Notes: generated by a model not told the origin, from the sequence alone. A DNA stretch of 64,000 nt from Mesorhizobium neociceri (GCF_013520985.1 NZ_JACDTY010000007.1:124001-188000), one strand, 5' to 3'; numbered from the stretch's first letter, positions 1-9,135 are shown. Translations and numbers: made by a program.

Positions 1-67
1 GAAGCGACGGGCAAACCTCCGCATCGTCAGATAATCAAATCGAGTCGGAACAAACCGGGACCACGGT

Positions 68-100
68 GGGCCCATAATGGGCCCAAAACGTTTTGGGCCC
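68..100. repeat. nested GGGCCC palindromes next to the tRNA 3' end
   Basis: Two overlapping palindromes are visible. GGGCCCATAATGGGCCC lies at 68-84, and a perfect 22-bp palindrome lies at 79-100 with arms GGGCCCAAAAC and GTTTTGGGCCC. The sequence GGTGGGCCC at 65-73 also matches the CCA-proximal end of the tRNA at 133-142. The block lies just downstream of the minus-strand tRNA gene, so it could help end or process the tRNA transcript. No T-run follows it. Confidence 0.6.
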
Positions 101-132
101 AGGCCACTTTTTCTCAATAAAATCAATGGTTA

Positions 133-208
133 TGGTGGGCCCGGAGGGACTCGAACCCCCAACCAAGCGGTTATGAGCCGCCGGCTCTAACCATTGAGCT
201 ACAGGCCC
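133..208 (-). tRNA. tRNA with anticodon CAT, most likely tRNA-Ile2 (lysidine type)
   Basis: The minus strand folds as a 76-nt cloverleaf. The acceptor arm GGGCCTG pairs with CGGGCCC, with one G-T wobble. The D arm reads TAGCTCAATGGTTAGAGC, the anticodon loop is CTCATAA, the T arm contains GGTTCGAGTCC, and CCA is encoded. The CAT anticodon fits elongator Met, initiator Met or Ile2. The short D loop and the TTGGTT variable region resemble known bacterial tRNA-Ile2, whose C34 is converted to lysidine by TilS to read AUA. It lacks the initiator-type unpaired 1-72 position, since G1 pairs with C72. Confidence 0.9.
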
Positions 209-342
209 CACGCGCGCTGGATTAGTGTTTTTCCTTACGCCGCACAAGGCTTTCCGGTCGGGCTGGTCGAGATCGCCCAAATCAGCCCATATTCGCATCC
301 TAGTCGACAGGCGCGACTGGATCGCAGACCGAGGAGATTTTC

Positions 343-1053
343 ATGACCAGACATCTTTTGCCGCTCGCACTTGCCGCGGCGATCGCTTTTCCGGCGATTG
401 CCGCTGCTGCCGATTCGCTGCCCCCGCCCCGCATCATCGTGTCGGGTGAAGGCCAGTCGACCGCGGCGCCCGACTTGGCGCTGCTGACGCTCAGCGTCAT
501 GCGCGAGGCCAAGACCGCACGCGCGGCACTCGACGCCAACAACGATGCCATGGCCGCCGTGATCGCGGCAATGAAATCGGCAGGGATCAAGGACCGTGAC
601 CTGCAGACCGCCGGCATCCAGATCAACCCGCGTTACAACTACACCAACAAGCCCGACGGCAGCCAGGAGGCCGAGCTTGTCGCCTACCAGGTGACCAACA
701 CGCTCTCCGTGCGCATCCGCGACATCGACAAGACCGGCGAGATTCTCGACAAGGCGGTGTCGCTCGGCGTCAACCAGGGCGGCGGCATCTCGTTCTCCAA
801 CGAGGATCCGAAAACCGCCGTCACCGAGGCCCGCAAGAAGGCGGTCGCCGACGCCATGGCCAAGGCCAAGACGCTGGCCGAGGCTGCCGGCGTCAGCATC
901 GGCCGGGTGCTGGAAATCACCGACCAGAACATCGCGCCGGCGCCGATGCCGATCAACGCCAAGGCCTTCGATGCGGCGGGCGCCGCGGTTCCTGTGCAGG
1001 CCGGCGAGAATGCCTACGCCGTGCAGGTCACCGTCACCTTCGAGCTCAAATAG
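343..1053 (+). CDS. SIMPL domain (DUF541) periplasmic protein, BP26/Omp28-like
   Basis: This 236-residue exported protein starts with a clear signal peptide (MTRHLLPLALAAAIAFPAIAA, cleavage near residue 24). The rest is a SIMPL domain: a VSGEGQ segment near residue 30, a long alpha/beta repeat region, and a closing QVTVTFELK strand. The length and pattern match Brucella BP26/Omp28 and related rhizobial periplasmic proteins, which form channel-like oligomers of unclear function. GAGGAG sits about 6 bases before the ATG. A strong hairpin terminator at 1136-1166 follows, so the gene is probably monocistronic. Confidence 0.88.
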   Translation: MTRHLLPLALAAAIAFPAIAAAADSLPPPRIIVSGEGQSTAAPDLALLTLSVMREAKTARAALDANNDAMAAVIAAMKSAGIKDRDLQTAGIQINPRYNYTNKPDGSQEAELVAYQVTNTLSVRIRDIDKTGEILDKAVSLGVNQGGGISFSNEDPKTAVTEARKKAVADAMAKAKTLAEAAGVSIGRVLEITDQNIAPAPMPINAKAFDAAGAAVPVQAGENAYAVQVTVTFELK

Positions 1054-1135
1054 GCTTATCCAAATCAGCAAGGCCCGCGGCATCATGCTGCGGCCCGAAC
1101 TGGCCGGTATCTTAGTTGGCATCAAATATGAAAAA

Positions 1136-1166
1136 CCCCGGAGGACTTGGTCCTCCGGGGTTTTTT
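1136..1166. terminator. strong intrinsic terminator, probably bidirectional
   Basis: An 11-bp perfect stem CCCCGGAGGAC / GTCCTCCGGGG (1136-1146 and 1150-1160) has a 3-nt loop. It is followed by six T on the plus strand (1161-1166) and preceded by five A, which gives a T-run on the minus strand. It separates the SIMPL gene from the convergent gene at 1356-1700. Confidence 0.9.
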
Positions 1167-1208
1167 CGAGCCGCACCTTTTCGCGCTATGGGAAAGGGGC
1201 TCCTGGCT

Positions 1209-1346
1209 GACCCGCGGAAGGGTCATGCCGCTACTCCGGATCGACCTTTGCAAAAGGTCGTATCCCAGACTGACCTTCGAAGAAGGTCATGTCTCCGGAC
1301 TGATCTTCGCAGAAGATCATGTCCCGGGCCGACTTCCGAGGAAGTC
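1209..1346. repeat. five tandem stem-loop repeats with compensatory stem changes
   Basis: Five hairpins start at 1209, 1243, 1272, 1302 and 1331, spaced 29-34 bp apart. Stem pairs are GACCC/GGGTC, GACCTT/AAGGTC, GACCTT/AAGGTC, GATCTT/AAGATC and GACTTC/GAAGTC. Linkers are related (ATGTCTCCGGACT, ATGTCCCGGGCC). The stems change on both sides so that pairing is kept, which implies selection on the fold. The array begins 9 bp past the stop of the minus-strand gene 1356-1700, so it would form its 3' untranslated region. Confidence 0.8.
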
Positions 1347-1355
1347 GTGCCCTGC

Positions 1356-1700
1356 TTAGCGATAGATAACCGGGCAGCCGCGCTCATTGGCGAACACGAC
1401 CACCACGCGATCGCCATACTGGCGGCCGGCCACCTTCACCACGCGGCGGTTGATGTCGACGATGCGGACGCGGTGCAGGCCCATACGCTCGGCCTTGTCG
1501 AGCGCGCGGTCCGGCGAGCAGCGGCGCCAATTGCGGTCACGGCGAAAGCCGTCCTCGTCGTCGCCAGTATAGACGCCGACGCGGCGATCATGGTTGTTGC
1601 CGAAGCCGAGATAGATCGAGTCTGCCTGGGCGGGCACAGCGGCTAGAGTGCCGAGAGCTACGAGACCCGAAAGGGCTGCCGTCTTGATCTGGTTGAACAT
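1356..1700 (-). CDS. small exported protein, function unknown
   Basis: This 114-residue protein has a signal peptide (MFNQIKTAALSGLVALGTLA, cleavage after AQA near residue 26). A short basic domain follows, with CSPDRALDKAERMGL near the middle and RGCPVIYR at the end. The two cysteines could form one disulfide. I chose the ATG at 1700 because AAGGAGAG lies 7-14 bases upstream and the signal peptide starts there; the frame is open further upstream but has no leader. Similar short proteins are common in rhizobia with no known role. Its 3' flank carries the tandem hairpin array. Confidence 0.75.
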   Translation of the reverse strand: MFNQIKTAALSGLVALGTLAAVPAQADSIYLGFGNNHDRRVGVYTGDDEDGFRRDRNWRRCSPDRALDKAERMGLHRVRIVDINRRVVKVAGRQYGDRVVVVFANERGCPVIYR

Positions 1701-1921
1701 TGTCTTCTCTCCTTGTTGAGGGCTTGCGCCCGTCTTCGTCGAACCGATGGGGGGAGAATGCTCCTTGCAGTCTGAACTCTTTGCGAACCGGCCGTTCATT
1801 TTGGGTTAATCTGCCGGACAGCTCGAAAGCAACCGCCCCTTCCGCCACTGCAAACGACTTGGAGCCTCAAAAACGTCCGGTCACCCAGAACGGGCGGCGG
1901 CTACATCCGTTCCAGACGCTT

Positions 1922-1988
1922 GAGCATGATGCCGAAAAGTGTGAAGCGGTTTTCTCGGACAAACAGCGTTTGTCCAGACATCATGCTC
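1922..1988. repeat. interspersed rhizobial palindromic repeat (GAGCATGAT ... ATCATGCTC)
   Basis: The element has terminal inverted repeats GAGCATGAT and ATCATGCTC, a core CCGAAAAGTGTGAAGCGG, and an inner hairpin GGACAAAC-AGC-GTTTGTCC (1957-1975). A second, shorter relative sits at 33610-33653 on the other strand (GCATGTCGCCCAAAAGTG plus an ACCGGTTTT core). The element lies right after the ycgN stop and may act as its transcript end. The rest of 1701-2001 shows no gene. Confidence 0.7.
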
Positions 1989-2001
1989 TATCTCTTTGAA
2001 T

Positions 2002-2448
2002 TTAGGGCTCGTCGTCGAGCATGTAGTCGAAATAGTCGTCGGGCTCGGCAAGATCGGTCTCGCTGGCGCTAACCCGGCCACGGATCGAGATGCCGGCCTC
2101 GTGCACAGTCTCGGCACTTCCCGAAACCAGCCTGTGCCACCAGTAGAGATCGTGTCCCTCGGCAACCAGCCGGTAGGCGCAGGTTTTCGGCAACCAGCTG
2201 ATGGTCCGCACATTCTGCGGCGTCAGCCCGACGCAGTCCGGCACGCGCGCCAGCCGGTTGGCATAGTCCGAACAGCGGCAGGTTTGCCCATCGAACAGCC
2301 GGCAGCCGACTGATGTCCAGTAGATTTCCCCGGTGTCTTCGTCCTCGAGTTTCGACAGGCAGCATTTGCCGCAGCCGTCGCAGAGCGATTCCCACTCGGT
2401 GGGCGTCATCGCTTCCAATGTCTTGGTTTTCCAGAACGGCGTGTCCAT
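2002..2448 (-). CDS. YcgN/UPF0260 family cysteine-cluster protein
   Basis: The protein has 148 residues. Early cysteines ([12 protein letters not shown]) and later [14 protein letters not shown] form the CxxCGxCC-type cluster of the YcgN/UPF0260 family, related to the YkgJ Zn/Fe-binding proteins. The function is not known; a bound metal is likely. I chose the start MDTPFWKTK at 2448 because family members begin close to this point, and the open frame further upstream crosses the promoter region of the divergent OmpA gene. Confidence 0.85.
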   Translation of the reverse strand: MDTPFWKTKTLEAMTPTEWESLCDGCGKCCLSKLEDEDTGEIYWTSVGCRLFDGQTCRCSDYANRLARVPDCVGLTPQNVRTISWLPKTCAYRLVAEGHDLYWWHRLVSGSAETVHEAGISIRGRVSASETDLAEPDDYFDYMLDDEP

Positions 2449-2650
2449 TATGGGCGGAGATGTGGCCCTCGCTGGCGGTGAGGTCAAGCTGTAGTGCTGC
2501 CGCAGATGCCGGCCGCACCATACGAAAAACATGAAGTTGCCTTCAAAAGGCCGGTCAATCGTCCTTCGTTGCCGATAATGTCCACAAACCGGAACCAATC
2601 CGGATGATGAAAGTTTGGGCAGGGATGGGACCCCACAAGGAGAATTTGTG

Positions 2651-4915
2651 ATGAAACGCCAACCACGGGTACTGGCAGGTACGGCACTTGGCCTGCTGAT
2701 GGCATCCGCGCCGTTGGGCGCATCCCCGCTGCAGGGCAACGCCGTTTTCGGCCCCTTGCAGCACACGGCCGCGCCATTGATCCTGGTCCAGGACGACCCT
2801 GCTGCAGATGGTCAGCAGACCGACCAGGAACTGCCGCGCAAAAAGAAACGCCAGCAGGCCGAACAGGCAGCGCCAGCCGCCGAGCAACCGGCACCGGCCG
2901 TCGAGGAACAACAGCCGCGCAAGAAGAAGCGCGACCAACAGCAGCAGGCCGAGCAGGCTCCCGCTGAACAGGCCGCTCCGGCCGAAGAGCAGCAGCCGCG
3001 CAGGAAGAAACGCAATCAACAGCAGCAGGCCGAGCAGGCTCCTGCTGAACAGGCCGCGCCGGCTGAAGAGCAGCAGCCGCGCAGGAAGAAGCGCAATCAA
3101 CAGCAGCAGATCGAGGCCGCGCCAGCGGATCAGCCCGCCGAACAGGCAGCACCCGCGACCGACGAGCAGCAGCTGAAGCCGCGCAAGAAGAAGCGTGACC
3201 AGCAGCAGCAGATCCAGGCCGCACCGGCGGATCAACCGGCCGAACAGGCCGCACCGGCAACCGACGAGCAGCCGCTGAAGCCGCGCAAGAAGAAGCGCGA
3301 CCAGCAGCAGATCGAAGCGGCGCCCGCCGAACAGCCGGCCCAGCAGCCTGCCGAGCAAGCAGCGCCCACCGAACAGGTAGCGCCGGCGAACGACAACAAC
3401 CCGCGCAAGAAAAAGCGCAAGCAGGATCAGCAGATCGAGGCCGCACCTGCCGAACAGCCACCAGCCACCAAGGTTGCCCCTGCCGGAGAACCCGTGCCGC
3501 AGGCCGAGCCGGTTCAGCCCCCGGCCGATCAGCAGGCCGCGCCCGCCGAAGGTGAACAGCCTAAGGACCAGGCCAAGAAGCATGGCAAGAAACCTGTTGG
3601 CGAACAGCCGGTGACGGGCGAACAGCAGCCGGCGACCGGTGAACAACAGCCCGCGACAGGTGAGCAACAGCCCGCCAATGCCGAGCAGCCGGCGCAGGGC
3701 GAAAAGCCGGCGCAGGGCGAAGCCACGGCCAATCCCGACGAAGCACCCATTCTGGACAGCCAGAAGGACGCCAGGCGCAAACATCGCAAGGACCAAGGCG
3801 GCCAGGACGGCAACAACCAGAATGGCAGTGACCAGAATGCGGGCGGCCAGACGGGCGAGCAGCCCGCGCAGGGCGGCACCGAGGCGCAGAACCCTAAGCC
3901 GGCTCCGGTCGATCAGGGACCGCCGCCCACCGACGACAAGTCGGCCCAGCAGGCAATCCAGCCTGAAAAGATCGCCCCGGTGACCGAGGAAAAGGGCAAG
4001 CGCATCGAACAGGCGCCCGACATTGTCGATGTTCGCCGTCGTCCACGTCCGCAAGGCACCAACGTGCTGAGGGAGTTCGGCGACCGCGTCATCCTGCAGT
4101 TCAACAACCAGACGATCGTCGAAAGCAGTGACGCCCCGCGCATGCACCGCGGCGCCAGGAATGTCTATTACGAGGATCTGTCGGGCGGTCGCACCCGGGA
4201 AATCGTCGAGCGTGACAATGGCGTCCAGATCATCACCATCCGCAACCGCTATGGCGACGTTATCCAGCGTTCGCGCATCACGCAGGATGGGCGCGAATAT
4301 GTGCTGAGCTATGTCGACGAGCGGCACTATGACGACGATGGTGACTGGCGCGATCCCGGCGACGATCTGCCGCCGATGCGGCTCACCATTCCGCGCGAGG
4401 ACTACATCCTGGACTCCGAGGATGTCGAGGACCCGGACGACTACTACACCTTCCTCGAACAGCCTCCGGTGGAGCGCGTCCAGCGTCTCTACTCTATCGA
4501 CGAGGTCAAGCGTTCGGCCCGCGTGCGCGACATCGCCCGCCGCGTCGATCTTGATACGCTGAACTTCGAGTTCGGTTCGGCCTCGATCTCCGATACCGAG
4601 GTACAGAAGCTCGACGGCGTCGCCAACGCCATGGAGAAGCTGTTGAAGAAGAACCCGGCGGAGACCTTCCTGATCGAGGGCCATACCGATGCCGTCGGCA
4701 CGCCGGAAGCGAACCTCGCTCTGTCCGACCGGCGCGCCGAAGCGGTTGCGGAGGCACTCACCAATGCCTTCGGTATCCCGCCGGAGAACCTGACGACACA
4801 GGGCTATGGCGAGCAGTATCTCAAGGTCGACACGTCGGGTCCCAACCGTGAGAACCGCCGCGTCGCCATCCGCCGCATCACCTCGCTGGTGGCGCCGGTG
4901 GCAAGCAACAATTGA
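2651..4915 (+). CDS. OmpA-family outer-membrane/peptidoglycan-binding protein with long low-complexity repeats
   Basis: This 754-residue exported protein starts at [26 protein letters not shown] lies 8 bases upstream. Residues about 55-290 are repeats of about 27-33 residues in which basic PRKKKR blocks (seven copies) alternate with Gln/Ala/Glu/Pro stretches. A GEQQPAT repeat follows near 330. A conserved beta-rich middle part begins near 455 ([20 protein letters not shown]). The C-terminus (about 635-750) is an OmpA/MotB domain with [17 protein letters not shown] and LSDRRAEAV, which binds peptidoglycan. The protein probably anchors the envelope, with the repeat as a periplasmic linker. Repeat number is likely to vary between strains. 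Confidence 0.85.
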   Translation: MKRQPRVLAGTALGLLMASAPLGASPLQGNAVFGPLQHTAAPLILVQDDPAADGQQTDQELPRKKKRQQAEQAAPAAEQPAPAVEEQQPRKKKRDQQQQAEQAPAEQAAPAEEQQPRRKKRNQQQQAEQAPAEQAAPAEEQQPRRKKRNQQQQIEAAPADQPAEQAAPATDEQQLKPRKKKRDQQQQIQAAPADQPAEQAAPATDEQPLKPRKKKRDQQQIEAAPAEQPAQQPAEQAAPTEQVAPANDNNPRKKKRKQDQQIEAAPAEQPPATKVAPAGEPVPQAEPVQPPADQQAAPAEGEQPKDQAKKHGKKPVGEQPVTGEQQPATGEQQPATGEQQPANAEQPAQGEKPAQGEATANPDEAPILDSQKDARRKHRKDQGGQDGNNQNGSDQNAGGQTGEQPAQGGTEAQNPKPAPVDQGPPPTDDKSAQQAIQPEKIAPVTEEKGKRIEQAPDIVDVRRRPRPQGTNVLREFGDRVILQFNNQTIVESSDAPRMHRGARNVYYEDLSGGRTREIVERDNGVQIITIRNRYGDVIQRSRITQDGREYVLSYVDERHYDDDGDWRDPGDDLPPMRLTIPREDYILDSEDVEDPDDYYTFLEQPPVERVQRLYSIDEVKRSARVRDIARRVDLDTLNFEFGSASISDTEVQKLDGVANAMEKLLKKNPAETFLIEGHTDAVGTPEANLALSDRRAEAVAEALTNAFGIPPENLTTQGYGEQYLKVDTSGPNRENRRVAIRRITSLVAPVASNN

Positions 4916-4968
4916 TCTGCTTTTCCAGAGGCTTAATGGGGCTTCTAGAATCAGATCAGCAAGAAAGA

Positions 4969-4992
4969 CCCATCCCGGCGAACCGGGATGGG
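4969..4992 (+). terminator. hairpin after the OmpA gene
   Basis: A perfect 10-bp stem CCCATCCCGG / CCGGGATGGG with a CGAA tetraloop starts 54 bases after the stop codon. It is not followed by a T-run, so it may stabilise the 3' end rather than terminate transcription. Confidence 0.5.
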
Positions 4993-5161
4993 CGGCCCTA
5001 CGAACGCCACATCCCGTTCAACAACAATTGTAGCGACATTAGCGCCGGCTCATTGAATCACGGGGCGGCAAACCCCAGATTCAGGGCTGGGCGTTCCCTG
5101 CCCCGTCCCGACTCCAGCGGGACGTATTGAGCCCCGCCGGCCCTCCCGGCGGGGTTTTTTT
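4993..5161 (+). other. gene-free stretch ending in a strong intrinsic terminator; possible small RNA
   Basis: From 4993 to 5131 there is no convincing coding frame, but the stretch ends in a textbook terminator at 5132-5161: stem CCCCGCCGG/CCGGCGGGG, 5-nt loop, seven T. An internal self-complementary part (CGGGGCGGCAAACCCC, and GTCCCGACTCCAGCGGGAC at 5105-5123) also folds. It could simply be the OmpA 3' end or a separate small RNA. No promoter is evident. The stretch 5162-5377 holds only the small repeat hairpin at 5255-5272. Confidence 0.35.
5132..5161 (+). terminator. intrinsic terminator
   Basis: A 9-bp GC-rich stem (5132-5140 with 5146-5154) is followed by seven T (5155-5161). It would end any transcript coming from the OmpA gene or from the candidate small RNA region before it. 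Confidence 0.88.
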
Positions 5162-5254
5162 GCGTCGCAATGAACGCGACGCGCTTTGGCCTTGTGCCTA
5201 TACCGGATGATGGCCTGGCCAAGGGCAAGAAGGGCGAAGAGTGATCAGACCCTT

Positions 5255-5272
5255 CTCCCCGTTCACGGGGAG
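5255..5272. repeat. partial copy of a CTTCTCCCC/GGGGAG intergenic repeat
   Basis: The hairpin CTCCCCGTTCACGGGGAG is preceded by ACCCTT. It resembles the inner part of the inverted repeat pair at 52211-52392, a common rhizobial intergenic element. Only one arm is present here. Confidence 0.45.
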
Positions 5273-5377
5273 GTAAGTCACGGTCCGCATAGCGGGCGAA
5301 AAGCCAATTGCTTGGCTTTTCGAACGACGAACGCCGGCAGGCGGATGAGAGGCAGCGCCGACAGCAGGTGATATCAG

Positions 5378-6244
<867 letters not shown>

Positions 6245-6381
6245 GTCTTGGCACCTCCCTTGCAACATCACAGGCGCGAACCTTTGCGCGGCGGCAATGT
6301 AGTGCGCAAGGTCCCAAGGCATGCAAAGCTGATTACGTTGCGTAGGGTTGGAACGATGGCGGGCCGGATTAGGTCTGCTGA

Positions 6382-6490
6382 GATTCAGGTCAGGCCGAGC
6401 CGAAAATGGTGGCTTCCGAGAACCGGAGCGGAGCGTACTTAAGTACGGAAGCGCAGGAAGGCGCCATTTGCAGGCCGGCCTCACCTGAAT
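6382..6490. repeat. ~110-bp interspersed palindromic element
   Basis: The outer arms ATTCAGGTCAGGCC (6383-6396) and GGCCTCACCTGAAT (6477-6490) are inverted with one mismatch. Inside are AAAATGG/CCATTT and the central perfect palindrome GTACTTAAGTAC (6435-6446). The whole element would fold as one long imperfect hairpin. It sits upstream of the SDR gene and just after the LuxR-type gene. I recall the same sequence as a repeated element in Mesorhizobium relatives; copy number was not checked. Confidence 0.6.
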
Positions 6491-6501
6491 ATCGGCAGAG
6501 T

Positions 6502-7131
6502 CTAAACCAGCACCAGGCCCTGCCGCATCGCAATCGCAATCGCGTCGGTGCGGTTTGCGGCGCCGAGCTTGATCAGGATCGCGGCGACATGGAACTTTGC
6601 CGTGTGCACGGAAATGTTGAGCCGCCGCGCGATCACCTTGTTGGGCGCACCTTCGGCCAGCAGCGCCAGCACTTCGGCCTCGCGCGGCGACAGCGCCGGG
6701 CGAGGCCGGTTGTCGTCGGCCGCTTCGTCGTCCGGCAGCTCGCCGTGGAAATCGCCATGCGCGGCGGCCTCTGACGGCCCTATCTGGGTGATGCGATAGC
6801 CGGCCGCCGCCAGCCGTGCCGCGGCGGCAATCAGCAAGGCGTCCGCCGAGGCCGGCAGGACGGCAAGCACATTGCCGGCCGCCTGGCCCGCGTGTCGGGA
6901 GAGCAGCACACGGGGTGTGGCCGGGCCAACGGCCAAACTGTCTAGCTCGTCGACCACGGCCACATCAACCGGCTGAGCGCTTCCGGCCATGACCGGCAGC
7001 AGATCATCGCTTGCCGCGAGTGCATCGGCCAGCTGTTCGGCACGCATGGCATCGCCGAGCGCGACCAGCACCGTCAGCCGGTGGGCTGCCGGCTCTGTTC
7101 TCGCCATCGTCAGCGTTACGCTCTGCGCCAT
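6502..7131 (-). CDS. LuxR-type DNA-binding response regulator with degenerate receiver-like N-terminus
   Basis: This 209-residue protein has a C-terminal GerE/LuxR helix-turn-helix (about 148-205): LSPREAEVLALLAEGAPNKV, then ISVHTAKFHVAAILIKLGA. The first ~115 residues look like a receiver fold (VDVAVVDELD, PRVLLSRHAG) but are Ala-rich and lack a convincing acidic pocket, so phosphorylation is doubtful. The gene starts 8 bases after the stop of the trypsin-like pseudoprotease gene upstream, so the two are probably one transcript. The pair is divergent from an intact HtrA-like protease and may form a proteostasis signalling unit (inference). Confidence 0.82.
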   Translation of the reverse strand: MAQSVTLTMARTEPAAHRLTVLVALGDAMRAEQLADALAASDDLLPVMAGSAQPVDVAVVDELDSLAVGPATPRVLLSRHAGQAAGNVLAVLPASADALLIAAAARLAAAGYRITQIGPSEAAAHGDFHGELPDDEAADDNRPRPALSPREAEVLALLAEGAPNKVIARRLNISVHTAKFHVAAILIKLGAANRTDAIAIAMRQGLVLV

Positions 7132-7139
7132 CAGCCCTC

Positions 7140-8012
7140 TCAGCTTAGCGGCTTCTCGCCAACGGTCAGTGCAACATCACGCTGCTCACCGCCGCGTACG
7201 ACACCCAGCGTCACCGACACACCCGCGCTATCCGGCCCAAGCTTGCGGATCAGCTCGCGTGGTCCGTGTACGGCCTCGCCGTTCCACGCCACGATGATGT
7301 CGCCCAGAGCAAGGCCGGCGGCCTTGGCCGGGCCATTGTCGTCGAGGCTCATCACCATGGCGCCACGCGCCGCGCCATCGCGGATCGGGTGCAGGCCGGC
7401 GCCGAGATAGCCGCGCGCGACATGGCCTTTTTCGCGCAGAGTCGCAACGGCCCGTTCGATCGTCTCATAGGGCATGACCAGCGCACGCCCACGCGGCCCG
7501 AACAACAGCATGCCGATCAGCCCACCCTTGGCGTCGAGCACCGGACCGCCCTCGAAACGACCGCCGGCATTGACGGCAAGATTGATGCGCCGGTCGATGG
7601 TGCCGCCGCGCATCGAACGCCAGGCAGGACCGACCTCACCGACCGAGCCCGACACGGCCAGCGCCGAGCCCTGGCTGCTGCCGATGGCAATGGCCAGATT
7701 GCCGGGTCGCACGGCGTCAGCCTTGGCAAGCGTCGCGGCGCTGACAGCACCCGCCGGCTTCAGAAGTGCTACGCCCGTCGAGGGATCGCGGCCGAGCAGT
7801 TCGCTCTTTCCCGTCTCGCCCGAAGCAAACGTCAATTCGATCTCTTCGCCGGCCTCGACGGCTTCCTCGGCCGTGATGAAATAGCCATCACGCCAGTGGA
7901 AGGCGCTGACCGTGCGATGGTGATGGGTGGCGAAACTTGCTGTCGCCGGTGCAGCCGCAGCGGCAATGTCGGCGATGGCGTCGGAAAAGGCGCTCAGATT
8001 GAAGTCGCTCAT
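7140..8012 (-). CDS. trypsin-fold (S1C/HtrA-like) PDZ protein lacking all three catalytic residues
   Basis: This 290-residue protein has a trypsin-like fold (about 25-190) and a C-terminal PDZ domain (about 200-285). The fold is recognisable from GRDPSTGVALLK, AIAIGSSQG and EGGPVLDAKGGLIGM. The catalytic His region reads FITAEEAV, where TNxHVV is expected (Glu50). The Asp region reads TGVALL in place of TDIALL (Gly80). The nucleophile loop reads GGRFEGGP in place of GNSGGP (Glu154). It is therefore very probably a binding or regulatory pseudoprotease. AGGAGA lies 5 bases before the ATG at 8012. There is no signal peptide, so it is cytoplasmic. Confidence 0.85.
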   Translation of the reverse strand: MSDFNLSAFSDAIADIAAAAAPATASFATHHHRTVSAFHWRDGYFITAEEAVEAGEEIELTFASGETGKSELLGRDPSTGVALLKPAGAVSAATLAKADAVRPGNLAIAIGSSQGSALAVSGSVGEVGPAWRSMRGGTIDRRINLAVNAGGRFEGGPVLDAKGGLIGMLLFGPRGRALVMPYETIERAVATLREKGHVARGYLGAGLHPIRDGAARGAMVMSLDDNGPAKAAGLALGDIIVAWNGEAVHGPRELIRKLGPDSAGVSVTLGVVRGGEQRDVALTVGEKPLS

Positions 8013-8181
8013 TTTGGTCTCCTGGGTTTCTTGCATGTCCCAGATATCGCTCGACAGCAGGCTCGCAGATACTCGCCTGACGGCTAGTTCATGGTTTCAC
8101 TGGCCATCTGGTCAGGTCGCGGCGGTTCCGGCCGCTCCGCACATATAGTCACGATCAAGCCTGAAAACACGGAGCCCACCG

Positions 8182-9132
8182 ATGGCCCTCGCCGCCGCCA
8201 ATTTTCAACCGGACGACACACTGCTCGACGCCTATTCGACGACGGTAGCCGACGCTGTCGACCGCATCGGCCCCGCCGTCTGCCGCATCGAGCGCATTGG
8301 CGGCCAGGGCGGCCACGGCTCCGGCTTCGTCATCGCGCAGGACGGCTTGGTCGTCACCAACTTCCATGTTGTCGGCGACGCCAAAACGGTGCGCGTCTCG
8401 ATGCCCGACGGCGCCTTCAGCGAAGGCCGCGTTCTCGGCCGCGACCCCGACACCGATATCGCGCTGGTGCGCGCCGACGGCAGCTTTGCCGATGTCGCGC
8501 CGCTCGGCGATTCCAAGCGGCTGCGGCGCGGCCAGATCGCGATCGCCATCGGCAACCCGCTCGGCTTCGAATGGACAGTCACCTCCGGTGTCGTCTCCGC
8601 GCTCGGCCGCTCGATGCGCGCCTCGACCGGCCGGCTGATCGACGACGTCATCCAGACCGATGCGGCACTCAATCCCGGCAATTCCGGTGGGCCGCTGGTG
8701 TCGTCGGCCGGCGAGGTCATCGGCGTCAACACCGCCATGATCCATGGTGCGCAAGGCATCGCTTTCGCGGTTGCCTCCAACACCGCCAATTTCGTCATTT
8801 CGGAAATCATCCGCTTCGGCCGCGTGCGCCGCGCCTTCATCGGCATCTCCGCCGACACCACCAATCTGCCGCGCCGTGCGGCGCTTCTGTCGCAGGTTTC
8901 GACGAACACCGCGGTGCGGCTGCGTAGCGTCGAGAAAAATGGTCCGGCGGCGAAGGCCGGCCTGAAGGAGGGCGACATCATCGCGGCAATAGACGGCCGC
9001 CCGATCACCGGCGTCGACGACCTCGTGCGCGTGCTCGACGCTGATCGCATCGGCCGCGAGACTTTGTGCACCGTGGTGCGCCGCACCGGCGTCAGCCAGG
9101 TGACGGTGACACCGGTGGCAAGGGCCAGCTGA
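8182..9132 (+). CDS. leaderless HtrA-like S1C serine protease with PDZ domain
   Basis: This 316-residue protein has a complete catalytic triad: His62 in VVTNFHVVG, Asp92 in DTDIALVRAD and Ser168 in LNPGNSGGPL. A PDZ domain follows at about 218-310 (EKNGPAAKAGLKEGDIIAAI). Unlike DegP/DegQ there is no signal peptide or membrane anchor, so a cytoplasmic location is predicted. The gene is divergent from the pseudoprotease/LuxR pair across 169 bp that must hold both promoters. The shared domain plan suggests the active and inactive proteins arose by duplication and may work together. Confidence 0.88.
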   Translation: MALAAANFQPDDTLLDAYSTTVADAVDRIGPAVCRIERIGGQGGHGSGFVIAQDGLVVTNFHVVGDAKTVRVSMPDGAFSEGRVLGRDPDTDIALVRADGSFADVAPLGDSKRLRRGQIAIAIGNPLGFEWTVTSGVVSALGRSMRASTGRLIDDVIQTDAALNPGNSGGPLVSSAGEVIGVNTAMIHGAQGIAFAVASNTANFVISEIIRFGRVRRAFIGISADTTNLPRRAALLSQVSTNTAVRLRSVEKNGPAAKAGLKEGDIIAAIDGRPITGVDDLVRVLDADRIGRETLCTVVRRTGVSQVTVTPVARAS

Positions 9133-9135
9133 GGC

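Noticed and set aside
1209..1346. Tandem repeats as a CRISPR array
   Set aside because: Repeats are only ~17 bp hairpins with related linkers, not identical repeats with unique spacers, and no cas genes are near.
2555..4684. A 709-codon open frame on the minus strand opposite the OmpA-family gene
   Set aside because: It is a product of the Gln/Ala/Arg-rich codon pattern of the plus-strand repeats; the translation is low-complexity Leu/Arg/Gly with no domain, while the plus frame has a signal peptide and OmpA domain.
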